From Ectocarpus siliculosus (Eukaryota > Sar > Phaeophyceae > Ectocarpales > Ectocarpaceae): DNA of 40,358 nucleotides. Where the stretch lies: positions 69,622 to 109,979 of the forward strand of contig FN649735.1 of the NCBI GenBank assembly GCA_000310025.1. Reading direction: 5' to 3'. The notes below the pieces were generated by a model. The model searched no databases, was not told the DNA's origin, and was given only the letters and a program-made list of their open reading frames with translations. This document shows, piece by piece, positions 11,554 through 24,300 of the stretch. Position 1 is the stretch's first letter. Each line of letters opens with the position of its first letter. Made by a program: the position numbers and the translations under genes.

Positions 11554-14516
11554 GCGCCGTTTCCTGACTTGATGTGACGGGAAACCGGTTCTGTTCTTGA
11601 ACTTCGAACGCGCTCCGGAGAAAGGAGGACGTCTCCAGCTGAATGTTATCACGGCGTTTTTTGTGCTTTTTTGAATTCCTGATTTCACGTACCCCCCCCC
11701 CCCCCCTCCCGAGTGGTTTCCCCTCGGTTGCGGTAGAAGGATGGACTGCAGTCGTTGGTAGCCGATTGGCCGTCTAGGATGGCAGAGGGTGTCGTTGTGA
11801 CTGCTGCTCTTTGCGAGTTTCATGTGTGTCCCACTGTGGCGCATACGAGAATGGCGAAAGCACGGTAGACGGTTTCTTTCCAAGGAGTTGTTAGGGAGTT
11901 TCGGTGTTTTCAGAGACGTTCGTGTTATTTTTTCAGTTGGTGGCTTTCTTTGTCTCAGAGCTTGTGCTCTTGTTCATTTTGTGGGATCACTTCTTTCGCT
12001 AGCCACGGGAGAGGGTATGCTCTGTTCGCAATCTGTCGAAGCACGACACAAAAAAAGTTTTAAAACCTCATGGAGAAACGCCTCTTGGCGCGGTTCAACG
12101 ACTAATGATCTATGTCCTCGCACCACAATAATATCGTAGTGGCTGGGTCATGTCTACCGGTATATGGCAGACGCGTGGAAGGACGTTAAAAGAATACTCT
12201 CATCAACGTTCGCCATGATGAGCGATTCCGTCTTCCGTGCTTGGGGCATTCCACCACCCAGAGCCGCTTTCTTGTCGAGGCAGCACCGGGGAGGTGTACC
12301 CTATTTGCACTATTATCTGTGGATGCCCTACAGCAGTATTCTCTTTTTGCCTCTCGCTCGGGCTGTGTATCCAATCGACATCGGTGTTCACCGACTCGTT
12401 ACATGCTGGAACTCAGGTGACCAGGATCTACGGGCGAGAAAATGAGTCGCCGATGATTGTCGCCCAAGATTATTTTTCTGTGTGCATAGTTCTCGTGGAA
12501 GCTGGTTGGTCAACCTTGCACGCAATGGTCGCTAGGATTTGTATGTTTTGGTCGCAGTTGAATCCTGGCCGTCCATGCCATCTCCTCGGTTCTACAGCCG
12601 ATGAATAGCCTCAAACATAGACCACGCGCGCGTCCTACCGAGGTGCACCGGTATCGGTACAACAATTACAAACTCTCGAGAATGCAAGAAGTGGGCAAGT
12701 CTGTCGCGAGAGGGAGACTGCGCCAATCCATCGCTTCCAAAAATGTAGAAAGGAGGAGTGGTGATCGCCGCAAGGGGACCAAAAAAAAAAAATGTATCCC
12801 CTCACGAACTTGAACACATGACGCTAGTGTGGCTTCACAGGGATAACGTAAAACGCAAGAGCACGCAAGATGCTGTATGTTGTTCCTTCAAAACCGTGCC
12901 GAGAACAATATTATTTGTCAAGGAGTCGAGGCTCATGTTCTTGCAACAAAAAACAACGGCGGGCATTGGCGGGCACGAAACTGTGCTCAGTCACGGCACC
13001 GCGTGAATCTATAATCCTGATGGTAGCTCAGCAAACAGCCTGTGCTCCACAGTTGAGACGCTTTGTGATGGTTTGAGCCTTCTCTTCAGAGTAAGTGTTT
13101 CTTTCGAGTGGGCCGGCCCGCAACTGGATCCCCCTTCGCCAATGCACAAAACACTCTATGTGCGAACATGCCTACACCGCCAAAAAACGCCTACACATGC
13201 AGAACACCCGGTTTTGTCGATGGCGCCACGATCCCCTGCATCCATCAACCCCGAAACAACGCATGAATTCTCCTTAGGCAACAGATGGCAAACCCGACTA
13301 TTTCAAAAATCTACAACCATGCGACACGACAACAATACATGGCATGATACGAGCTCCCACCATCACATCTCAAGTAGCCGTAAGAGGCAAACAACAGAAA
13401 TAAAAGCACATAAAAGCACTCGGTACCAGGTACTTCCAAGACAATGGTACGATCCATCCAAACTCGTCATGAAGTAACTTCATCACGAAAACGAGTTCTC
13501 AATCCAACATTTTTACAAGCGCCCCTCGATGGCACGGAAGGTTCGGCCGCCTCTCTCTCTCCTCTTGTCCGAGATCGGATTCTTGTGCCCTCTACGGGCA
13601 ATAGCTGATAACAGCTCCAATGAGTGATACTTTAGTGCTTCTGCGGGCATATATGCGAACTGCTGGTAGGTCTGAAAACGCCGTGCCCTACCTCAACAAG
13701 TCTCTCGTCCTCATGCGGCATTGCCTATTGCAACAATGTTGCAAGATCGATTGTCCCCCATAGGTCGCAACACGCTCGGTCGTATACCGCGTGACCTCAG
13801 AATCACCCGGCTATCAAGAAACAAACTGTTGAAAGAATAAGGTTAGGGTTTGCGGCTAGATTCTTCCCCGCCAAACAGGACCTTCAAGTAAAGAAACACA
13901 GCTAACTCAGCGGTGGATCGTACACTACCTTCATCCAATATGGTACATGTAGGTCTATGCTCGACGGTGGCAACGGAAAAGAAACTGGGTATCGAACCGC
14001 AAACGAAAATTGGCGTTTCCAAAAACCGGGTCGGTACTCTATCTCGTCCATGTAAAACTACCTCCTTCGAGATTCTTCTCCCTAGAATGTGAGAAAAAAA
14101 TTATATTCTGGACACAACGAGCGACGAGCTGGCATAACCAATGCCAAAAGAAACACAAGAAAGAGGAGAAAGGAACATCTCTGCGGAAGGACGTCGGCTT
14201 TTAACCATCTACTGCGGTGATGAAGGCTGTAGCCCCGTCACGCCGTGCAAGTCATTGTGCAGCGAATCCCTGATACCACCCCCTGCTCCGTCCCGGCTTT
14301 GTAGGTATGCGAGGTCAACCGTCTAACGACTACGGCATGCACGACTATGAGTACGGTTATGAGTACCCCCCCCCCCCATCTCCCTTCTCCCTTCATGGCT
14401 TTATTTTCACGTCTGTTGATGTAGACGACGCCCGGGTAGTGTTACCACTGCCCCCCGCCCCCTCCACGGCTCCTGCCGACAAGTCTTGCCTGAGATGCGA
14501 ACAATAACACCACAGC
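11554..14516. other. Intergenic, no gene recognised
   Basis: About 3 kb between the RPL8 stop and the stop of the minus-strand chromatin-protein gene. It contains the RPL8 3' flank with a C run near 11693-11707, short uninformative open frames, and a dispersed repeat at 14285-14354. No conserved protein, RNA or complete mobile element was recognised. Confidence 0.6.
14285..14354 (+). repeat. Dispersed ~70-bp repeat, copy 1
   Basis: The segment from 'gctccgtcccggctttgtag' through 'tatgcgaggtcaa' to 'gcatgcacgactatgagtac' is nearly the reverse complement of 27874-27942, 13.5 kb away. Both copies end in a C/G homopolymer on the same side (C run after 14366, G run before 27874). Confidence 0.7.
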
Positions 14517-17500
14517 TTATGATCTAGCCTTGCCCTTGCGCTTCGGCCTCCTACTCCTCGGCGCGGCAGCCTCCGAACCCGAACTGCTGCTGCCGTCCGA
14601 ATCGCTGGCACAGTCGCCGCCCCAGCCCGTGCCCCCTTGCTTATGCGCGGCGATTTCGGAATCCGTCGGGAATTTGCCAGCAGCAGCCTTGTCGCGGACT
14701 CCCTCCCCCGACACTCTTCCCCGCTCTCCGTGCCTCTCTCCTCCACTGCTTGCAGCGGGAGAGGAGGTGACTCCGTCATTGTCTCCATCGTTTCCCGAGG
14801 ACGTATTCGCCTGCCACCCAACGGCTCGCGCCGCCTCGCTCCTCTTTTCTCGCCGGCCGCCGCCGCCGCCGCCGCTGCGGTTGAGCCTCGCCGACGGTGG
14901 CTTGACGCTAGCATCCGACCGCACCGGCCGCCTTTCGTCGCCACTACTACTGCTGTCCTCGTCGTCTTCTGACACGCTCTCGTAGTAGTAGAAGCGGCCT
15001 GAAGCTGGTCGTGAGGCTTGGCTCACGGACGACCTCACCGGCGACCTCGTCCTCACCGCACGGAGGCCTGTCGTCGTCGCTGAAGCGGCCCTCGTTGGCG
15101 ACGCGGCGGGACTGTCACCAGCCAGGTCGACGACGGATACTCTCGTTCGCCGGTCGGCGTTCGTAAGCCTAGCGGGGCCTTTTCCCTTACCCTTGCTGTT
15201 GCCGTCGCCGCTTGCACCGCCGCCCGCGGCCGGCGGGGCTGCCGCCTTCTTCTTCTGTTCCTCGCCCTCGCGGGTGTCCCCTCTACTCTCGCCGTTGTCG
15301 CTATCGTCTCCGCTCTCCGTGTTATTCGTCATCGTTCGAGTCCTTCGGCGGCCGCCGCCGCCGCCGCTGCCGCCGCCGCTGCCAGCGTGTGCAGACACGC
15401 GAGCTGTACGGCGGGTGTCTCCTGTGTGGTGGTCGTGGTCGTCCTCCTCCTCCTTCTCCCACTCCTCCTCCTTCTCCCACTCCTCCTCTTCCTCGCCCTC
15501 TTCCTCTTCCTCCTCCTGCTCCTCGCGCACCCCTTCATCGTCACTGGGCCCCGTGGCGCCAACTTTACCGCCGACAAGCCGGTACGCCTTCGACAGCCGC
15601 GGCCGTCCGGGACCCCGCCGGCCGGCACCGGCGCCGGTACCGGCGCCTGCTTCGCCCCCCCCCGCCTCCTCCGCCCCCGGCCCCGGCGAAACGTCGATCA
15701 CGTCCGCCGAGCCGAAGACGGCGTCAGGGCAGCCGTCGGGCCGCGCCTCCGTGGAACTCCTCGCTCCCGCTCTCGCCCCGCCGCCGCCGTGGCGGTAGTG
15801 CAGCTCGACCCTCCTCACCAAGCGGGCGACCTCGCCGCCCGCCAGGAACACGTCGTACGTGCCGTCCTTGCGGTTGCAGGTCACCACGCCCGGCACCCAA
15901 GTCGTCGGGCGGCCGAACTCCTTCGCCTCGAGGATGACCTGGTCCCCCTCGACCAGCTCCCACTGGTTGCGCTTACCCGCGCGCCGGGGTCGGGGTCGCG
16001 CCGCCTCCATCGCCGCCACGACCTTCGCCGCTTCCTTCTCCAGCGAGGCCGCTGCCGGGACCACCCCGCCGGAGTCAAGATGCCTCTTCTTCCGGCGCTT
16101 CCGGCGCTGCTTCTTTTGCTCCGACCTCAAGCGCTTCGACGAATCGGACGGGAAGTACTCGTCTTCCAGCTCATCATCGTCACTGCTGTCCGAGGCCGAG
16201 GAGCACTGGGGATCACCGCCGTGTCCGTGTCCGTCTTTTCTCTCCCTTGCGCTGTCTGGCTCGCCGCCGCTGGCGGGGGGCGGGCCGTTGCCGGAAGAGG
16301 ATGCGTCGTCTTCGCTGCCGTCATCGTCCAAAGACAGAGGCTGCTCCATCGCACCCGACACAGCAACGCTCGCCCCAGACCCAGCCGTTGCCTTAGAGCC
16401 AGAGCCATGATCGTCAGACCCTAACGCTCTCCGAGATGTCGCGGGCGAGACCCTAGGCGAATCGGGAGGCGCAGAAGAGGGCGGCTTGTTCCCCACGCCC
16501 CCGCGGCGGCGGCGGCTGCCGCTATCGTCTTCGCTGCTGCTGTCACTGATAGTAGTGATAACCCTTCTAGCCGCCCGGCTTCTGTCCCGCACCGGGGTGC
16601 CTTTGCCTCTTCCCCGCCGGCCGCTGCTCCCGTCAACACGACTGCCGCTTGCCGCGCTGCCCCCGCCCTCGGCGCTGCTGGATTTCTTTGCGTCCGGTGT
16701 GGACGGGGGCGCCGATGTGGTGAATCCCGCGCGATCAAACAACGTGGCCGGGAGCTTCTTCAGCTGCACCCTACCCCAGGCCATGAAGTCGTCCTCGAAG
16801 GTGCCCATCCTGCGATGGTGCAGAGGGGTGGCGATGATCGTACAGTGATGTAGGGGGACGCAAGCACGAGCACCGGGGTACTGCCACCGCCGTGCAGAGA
16901 GCAAGGGATCCATCTGGGATGGGATTCTGGCACATTTTTCCAACGGCAGTGCGGAGGCCGTACCGCTAAGGCGAGAGCGGGCTGTGAAAATGCCATTTGT
17001 CTATCTGCCGCTCTCGACTCATTCTCTGTCCCCCACGTGTACTACTTACTCCCCCGTTGCCTCTTGCCTCCTTACAAAAGCTGCTGATAATGTATGCGTC
17101 CACCTTTCCCCGTCTGCTGATGCATTACCCCCGCTGCCACACTCACCTCCTCTCCTCCGTGTATTCCTCCAGTATCGACAGGGCATCCAGGTCATTGGGG
17201 GCATCACGGCATCGCTGTGCCACGCCCATGATCTCCTCCCGAAGGGACGCCGCCCCTCCCGGGCAAAGGACGTCCCGATCTCGTCTCCAATCAGCGAAGA
17301 CCCCCAACCCTTCCAAGCCTGTCCCGTCCAGGGCGTCCTCGACCCCACTCTCCAGCTTTCGAAGCGTAAGATATCGAGAAAACGTGTGGCCCAGACAACG
17401 TATGCATACATAAAATATGACATTAACATATGATTGAAAAATGAGGTGTTTCGTTCCCTAGATGCCCTTCAATGTTTCGAAACGCAAGAGATTGTAGTGA

Positions 17501-20500
17501 AAACGTGCCGCCCAGATAACATTCAGCAGGGTGACACGACATGTGTCAAAACTGAGGCGCTGCGCTCGTTCATTTTTCAATAAATGTTCGTTGTTGGGAA
17601 GACATGTGCGGGACGCCATGGCACTCGATGAACTTCTACGACGCAGGGACTACAGGAGGAGAGCGCCCGCACGTACACACACGCACGCACGCAAAAAAAA
17701 AATCAAAATCGTTGATTTTCGAACGAATGAGCTGCCAACACCTCTAGGTTAATCAACAACAGACCACAAAACAGCAGCTACCACATACGCACACGCGAGA
17801 CGAACCTGCAAAAGAGGCGCGCCTTACGACTCAGACCCTGCCATGCGAGGCGAGAGAATCTAGTCGCTCTTCTTACCTGTTGAGCGATGCTTTCTTTGTC
17901 CAAGCCTTCAGAGTACTCCCCATCGACCACAGTGGCGTGGCGGATGGCGTCCTGTTGGGGTCGGCGACGCGAGAAAAGAAGCGCGAAAGCAGGGGTTGGC
18001 TGGGGTGTAGCAGCCTTCGCGAGGACATGAAGCTTGGTTTTAGTGGGGGGTACGGGGTCAGGGGTTAGGGATAGCGTTACGAACCCTTCCTCTCTATTTC
18101 ATATATGTAAAAAAAGTACTCTCGCGAAGACGGTCCCTGGGATGGGGTGGGGGGCGGGCATCGTCGCCAGGCAGGGAGGAATGCACCGCTTCCCGCTTTC
18201 TCTCAACAAAAAGCAGCGGTGCTTGAGGCATACTGTAGACACGAAAAAAGGGTGTGGTCTGTTGCAATGTTTCCAACCCCCCTCCCCGCATCTCCACAGG
18301 GCCGGGAGTGAGCACATCGGAGACAACGCCCACCCGTGTCGGCATGGGGTACGAAGCGAGAGTCATCATGAGCACTCTTCGGGCTCGTAGCCTACAACTG
18401 GCTGCACCTCCTAAGGGAGGGGGGGAACGCACTGATCGTTAACTCGACTGGCGGAAAAACACTGCCGTTGACAAAGAGAACGCCATACGATCTGTTCTCC
18501 GCCCAAGCGTTTGACGAGATGAGGATTTTCATTCTTCTTGTACGTCTGAAGAAACGCCCAGAACGCACTCGATCGACCATTCCTTCGTAGCCTTAAACTA
18601 GCGAACAAAAGATCGAAACAAATAGTTTGGTGCGGCCAGAGAAAGGAGAGAGGAGGGGGGGAAGGCAGCCGGTGCTCAGGTTGAGGCAGATGTATGTACA
18701 TCCCCCACTTAGATTGCAATCCGCACGGCCTTTTCGCGACGTTCTGTCGACGCCACGACTTCAATAAGGGGCACCACCGTGTGACCATCACTCCCGACAA
18801 CAGAAAAGGAGCACGAACCAATTCAAAGGCGAATATGCAACGTCTTCGACATGACCGCCGTGTGCCAACATGCGACCCCTCCCCCAAGAGCATGGCAATG
18901 CATGACCTCGTGGTACATGTATGAAACGGACGAACCTAGCGGCAGTACCACATACACACCAATTCTAGGCATCAAAATCGCCAGTACCTGTATACAGATC
19001 GGGCAGAAAGAATTGCGTCCTTTAGAACGCGCCCGTGGCGTGTGTCCATCTACGACAAGGGTGGTTCAAACCACAAGACCTCGCGTCCACATTGCGGTCT
19101 TTTTCAACCTCTGTTTACCTTTTGTAGGAAGGCGCAGGGGCCCTTGTCGCACCAGTGGTCAACGAGCATGGCGGCGATCGCTCGAGATGCGAGGGGGGGG
19201 TCACGCCCAGTGCCCACCAGCATCATCACGTAGCAAAGCCGCGTCGCCTTGTCGATCTCCAGCAGCCCGCGGCGACGCTTTGGGTGCGAAACGAGGGCAG
19301 GAGCGTCCCCGAAAAAAAGCAGGGCGGCATCGAGTGAAATCTACTGTACGAGGATCTACGATGATGCGGGTAAAGCACTGGTATCTAGGCTGCACGACAG
19401 CATCATAGCGACACGACAAGCGGCAACGAGCAAAACAATGATGGCGAGCAGGAAACACGACGTCCGACTCGATGGTTTAACACCCATACTCCTGTGGCAT
19501 CGTCTCAAGCTATGTACATTTTATTTACTTACAAGTCTATGGTGTGTGCAGAATACCCATAGACTATTCCTGTTGCCTCGTCCTAATGCTATCGATACTT
19601 GTTTCGTGCGATAGGGCACTAGCGCACACGCCCTCGTCCACGAAGCCGCACGCGCACCAGGGATGCGGCAACGTCGCCGCTAAGACGGAAAGCGTACTAC
19701 ACCATGTTGATGTGGAAAATGATGAAGGCTGTTCTAGCGGTAACGGTTTCGAAGACAGCAGTAACGAGAATGGTACAAAACTCAATCATGAGATGGTATG
19801 CATACGTAAAAACTTTGCATTGAAACTTTGCAACGAGGAAAAACAGGAACAAACTACAACGTAGCCGGTACTGCTCCCTGGCGATCAGCGGTAGAGCAAG
19901 CCAGGTGGTAGAACGCCAAAACCCAGACCCTGGTAGATAATCATTCACTCATGAACTTCCAAGTACGTATAGACAGCAGTAGTACACAAACACATGTTGC
20001 CGGGTTTAGGGCCTTCTGGCGGTGACTGGCTCTATCGGTACAAGCACAAACCTGGCGGAAAGCCCCTTTCGTCGCCGTAAAACGCGGAACTGTCGATTAC
20101 TGCCAAAATAACCCGGCAATTTTTTGGGGACAGCCTTGATGATATGTAAAGAAATATGCATAGCATAGGATGAAATGTGTTCCGACTACAACGTTCATGT
20201 AGATCGTGGTAACGCAACATTCGGTGATGCACAGCGTACAACATACAGCAGTTCCACGCTGTGCACCTGGCAGAAGGACCTCGGGGCTTCGCGGAGCAAG
20301 CAACGTATTGTATGTACGTCAAGATGAGAGTGCCCCCAAGGTACTGCCCCCAAGGTACTCTAGCCAGGAAAAGGTAGGAAGCGCAGATACCAGTAGCAGG
20401 TTAAGGGCTTGATCGAGGTGTGTGTGTTTGTGGGTGGTAGCACATGAGCTGTCATGGTCATGCACGAGGCATGGGTGTGAAGGCGAGGGCGGTGGATCAA

Positions 20501-20875
20501 TCGGGCTGGATGGGAAACACGATGAACGGACGTATTTGGGCAAAAACAACATCCGACGTGAAGACTTCAAAATCATACCACAAAACCAGCACAACCAGGA
20601 GTGCAACACGAGCGAAAGGGTGGAAAGAAAAGCACAAGCCCAGTAGGGATCGTGATTATCCTCACCTCTAGCTTGGGCATGGTCAGCTCCAGCAGCTCAA
20701 GCCACCCCTTGAAGCTTGCGTCCTCGGCTTTGGAGCGAAAGCGTATGTAGTGCTCCAGGACGTTGGCGGCAACGGTATCTTCCACCGGCGAGGCTGCCGC
20801 CTCAGCACCGGAGCCGCCACCGCTCCCCTGGACATCGTCGGTGAGCTCCCGCCTCGAACGACGCGCTGCTGCCAT
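14517..20875 (-). CDS. Predicted chromatin protein: helical N-term, Tudor/agenet-like domain, AT-hook, acidic tail
   Basis: Not recognised as a named family. Five exons were assembled from splice signals: 20666-20875, 19119-19340, 17877-17951, 17147-17355, 14517-16809. All donors are GT and all acceptors AG, and frame is kept, giving 1002 residues. Residues 1-240 look globular and helix-rich (for example 'GWLELLELTMPKLE', 'KATRLCYVMMLVGTGRDPP', 'LDALSILEEYTEERR'). Around 466-480 is a basic cluster ('KKQRRKRRKKR'), a likely nuclear signal. Residues ~519-580 form a Tudor/agenet-like barrel: 'ELVEGDQVILEAKEFG', 'TTWVPGVV', 'DGTYDVFLAGGEVARLV'. At ~632-641 'RRGPGRPRLSK' is an AT-hook. About 660-705 is Glu/Asp-rich, and the rest is Ser/Gly-rich disorder ending in a basic 'RRPKRKGKARS'. 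Nuclear, DNA- or histone-binding function is inferred. The exon 4 acceptor (..ttcgaaag) is weak but required by frame. Translation is taken from the ATG at 20875, 427 bp from the divergent neighbour. Confidence 0.75.
17350..17525 (-). repeat. Duplicated splice-acceptor tract upstream of exon 4
   Basis: Plus-strand bases 17352-17402 (with 'ctttcgaagcgtaag' and 'gaaaacgtgtggcccagac') resemble 17466-17522 (with 'tttcgaaacgcaagag' and 'gaaaacgtgccgcccagat'), about 115 bp apart in direct orientation. On the minus strand this places a second copy of the pyrimidine tract and acceptor region of exon 4 within its upstream intron. Confidence 0.5.
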
Positions 20876-21302
20876 CGTTGATGATGGCGCCCACAGAGCA
20901 GGTCAGGCAACCTTTGTCATTCGGTGCGTTCAAGGGTCGCCAGGCAACATGGAAGAAAATGAAACCGTAAAGAGTCAGAAAATAGGGGAGACGCAATATG
21001 GATGGGTTGTGTGTACCATACGGAAAATTTAAATTTTGAAGCCAGCCCCCTCGCCCTCGCCAACAAGTTTGTGTTGGCCTTTGCGACACGTCTGGAGCGC
21101 GTGCCTGTCCAGAGCGCGAGGAGGAAGACTACTACTATGTCTCAGGTGCGTCTTACCTTTGGTTGAACTGTCTCGTATCCGCTCAGTTTGGCCGAATATC
21201 GATTGTTTGAGATGCGGTACAATTAAGACGCAAGATCATGTGAATTGTTGCTTTTCTCGTAACGGAGAGGGAGGACAAACAAGCGCCCTGACCCTCCCCA
21301 CC
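20876..21302. promoter_or_regulatory. Shared 427-bp gap between divergent genes, putative bidirectional promoter
   Basis: The minus-strand chromatin-protein gene begins at 20875 and the plus-strand WDR76-like gene at 21303, so both 5' UTRs and promoters must fit into 427 bp unless they overlap the genes. No clear TATA box or repeated operator was seen. Promoter function is inferred from position only. Confidence 0.5.
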
Positions 21303-24300
21303 ATGCCCTTGCCGTCCCTCCCCAAAACTCTGCAGCCTTCCATTCTCAGCTTCTTCGGCAAAGGGAGCAGTGCCGCGCCTTCGTCTGCAGCAGGGAAGGA
21401 GAAAATAAAGGCAAAACCTCGGAAGGCAAGTGATCGTGCCCGTTCTGCAGCTGCCGGCGGGACAGCGAAGCCAACGGCAAGGCGAAGGAACGCCGTCGCT
21501 AACAAGGAGAAGGAGGCTTCCGCGGCGGTGGACCTAACAGCTGGTGGGTGTTTCTGCTGCGTATACCCCACCGTCTTCTGTTTCTCCGATGTCATTCGTG
21601 CAACTCTGCTCGTCGGCGGGCCTGAAGACGTTGTTGCCGCTTGTCGACATCACCCTCACTTGCCAAACATGTACCATGGTACATAGAGAGTGGGGCGTGT
21701 TGCGTCGCGTGGTACATCAACAATAATCGTGTTGCGAGCCATTGCTTGGCCCACCAGTGCAACGAGGAATGCACACCTGACGCACGTTGGGACTGCTCGA
21801 GCATGACTTGCACCACGACAGGGGGTAGGAGCAGTACCTGGGATGGCAATGTTGTGGAACGCGTGTTTTCTTGACGCAGCAGTACACCATACGCCGCATT
21901 TCGGTGCAGTGGGGTTGGGCCGCTGCCATCGTCCCCTCCAAAGCAAGTATAAGTAGGACACGTAGACGTTTACTCTCCTGCAAAACATTAACAGTCGAAA
22001 CGTGACGGCCTAGGTCCGGCTCGCTCAGATTCTTCGTAGAAACCCCTCTCCGACACAGCGGAATCAGTCCCACTCCACCCCTGGTTCGCCCATTCAGCAA
22101 AAACGAGCGACCACGCCGCACCATCGCGCTCCGAACAGCCCCCTTCGACTACTGCTGTGGTTACATCTGGAAACGGGTACTCCCTGTTTGATTGTATTTA
22201 TATTTCTTATAAACACAGCGGCACCGTCGGCGCCTATAGAAGCGGCCACACGCGCCCTCGAGCCGGAGAAACGGCAGCGGCCAAGCAGAGCAGTCAAAGG
22301 CGACGGCGGGGGGGGCGGAGACAGCAGCAATCCCGCCGCCGCCTCGGCCGCGACCAACACGCCGAACTCCAAGAGGAAATCCAGAAGAAGGAAGGCGGCC
22401 CTTGCGCCCGGCAGCGGCGAGGACTCTGATGTCCCGTCCCCCGGGACGGACAGCGAGACTAGCCCGCCGGCGCTGCCTGGGGGAGAAGGACGGCCGACCA
22501 AACGCAGTCGCGTGGGCGGATCCTTTGGCAAGAGGTCGTCAGAGGGAAACGGGAGAGACGACCACACCGTCGAAGAAATGGAGGAGAAAGGGGTGGCGGA
22601 GGATCCCGAACCTACCCCGCCCGGAAATCCAGAGCACACCAGTAGGCTGAGAAAGAAGGATGGCAAGGTGGGTTTGTTTGTTCTTTCGTTCGGCCGGATT
22701 TTTTTCAAGTTTGAGATGGGGCCGGGGAGTCGGGTCTTGGGAAACAGATGTGTTCCATGCACATTTGCCGTGCGGATTGTGTTTTATTGACACTCCGCAC
22801 CAGAGTATACACGGTGTGGTGGCAAATGATGATAACCGTCTACAACGTCGCGCCGCCACACCTCCCTCTCCGTGGGACTGATGCGTCTCGCCCATTCAAT
22901 CCACAAGCGCGTTCCCGTAGAAGGTTTCGACTCCTGTTTCATGTCGAGTTGCCGGCAGCACCGTAGCTTTTGTGCGTTTTGGGTTTTGGCGCGGGAAGAA
23001 TAGTTTTTCGCATCCTTGTTTCTGACCACAGTTCAATTTTGGAGACGAACCAACGTGAGCGACAACTGCTTCAAGGGCAACGAGAACAGAAAAAGCAACC
23101 ACCCAACTGTAGAAATATCACTAGCGTCAGCGTCGGCACCAACAGGAACATCAGCATCAACAATATATATATCAACACCAGTACCAACATCACCACCTCG
23201 TTCATGTCACCAATGCTTATCCTTTTCCTTGCTGTGTGCGTACGAACGGGTTGTCATGCTCCTCCTAACGCTGAATGAATGGACTGCAGCGAGAGGGAGT
23301 GGAACCAAACAAGAATGGTCAAGAAGGGGGAGGAAACGAAGGAGAGGGAAGAGACGCAAACGAAGACACTGACGGGGAGGGCGCGCGCGTTGACGAGGGC
23401 TTGCCATTCTCCGACGCGGGGGCCCCGTCACTGAGAGGTGGCGAGGATGAGGGTGGCAGCGAAGGGGAAGGAGAGAAGGATGAACTAAGCGAGGAGGAGC
23501 GAGGCGAACCCAAGAAGATCAACAGGAAATCACCAGGGAATACGAAAGAAGAAGCAGGCGCGGCGCGGGCGGGAGGCATCTCGCAGTATGAGCTGGAGCG
23601 CTTGGAACGGATCAAGAGAAACCAAGCCTTCATGGCCACGCTCGGGCTCGCGACCGCCAAACCCCTAGCTGCCCCCGCCGCGACTTCGAGCGAAGGCACG
23701 AAGGGACGCAACAAGAACAAGAAGAGGAGCAGGCCTGTGAGTCGTTCCCGCGAGAAAGCTGCTACGGTGGTGCCGGTTCGCCGGTCTGCCAGGGGCAGGG
23801 GAGCCGAGGCTGTGGACTACAACGAGGTGAGAGGTGGGGATTACGTGGCGTCGGTGTGATAGTTTGTTGGTGTTGGCTGTTGGTGTTGTTGTTGATGTTG
23901 CTGCTGCTGTTCTTGGGGATACTTTTCTCTTCCAGTGCTCATTCCGCAACGACCAGGCCTACCTTTCCAACCACAAACTCGTTTTTGTCCCAGTTCCACA
24001 CCGGTGCCGTACGCCCGCCCGCTGCCCTGCTGTGCCCATCCACTCAGCATTGCCAGCGAAGGTCGAAATGCTCCAGGGACACGTAGATGTTCTGCGACCA
24101 CGGAAGACGTTTCGCTAGATTGTTAGACCGTTGCTCATTTCCCACACCCTGGAGAGAAGTGTTTGGCCGCGTCCGAACGGGCTTGGGTCTGAAAGCATGC
24201 GACGGTATTCAGCACCTATTCGAAGCTGCTGTTTTTCTTGGTCTTGTGTCGCTCGCTCTCTACCCGCTAGTTCCCCGAAACCCTACAACACTAACCCCCC

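Noticed and set aside
11215-11883. 222-codon minus-strand open frame across RPL8 exon 3
   Set aside because: Antisense of a confirmed ribosomal protein exon and its 3' flank. No recognisable motif.
13838-13860. Telomere-like 'ggttagggttt'
   Set aside because: A single copy of a short motif; no array, so not a telomere or interstitial telomeric tract.
15387-16424. 345-codon open frame on the plus strand opposite the large exon
   Set aside because: It is the antisense shadow of a GC-rich, low-complexity minus-strand exon, with runs of Leu and Arg and no family similarity. The minus frame is supported by splicing and domain evidence.
16812-16943. Start of the 808-codon frame at 16943 as the true gene start
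   Set aside because: A strong acceptor (accatcgcag) at 16810 joins in frame and phase to exon 4 at 17147, so the 45 codons upstream are intron. The Met just after the acceptor is internal.
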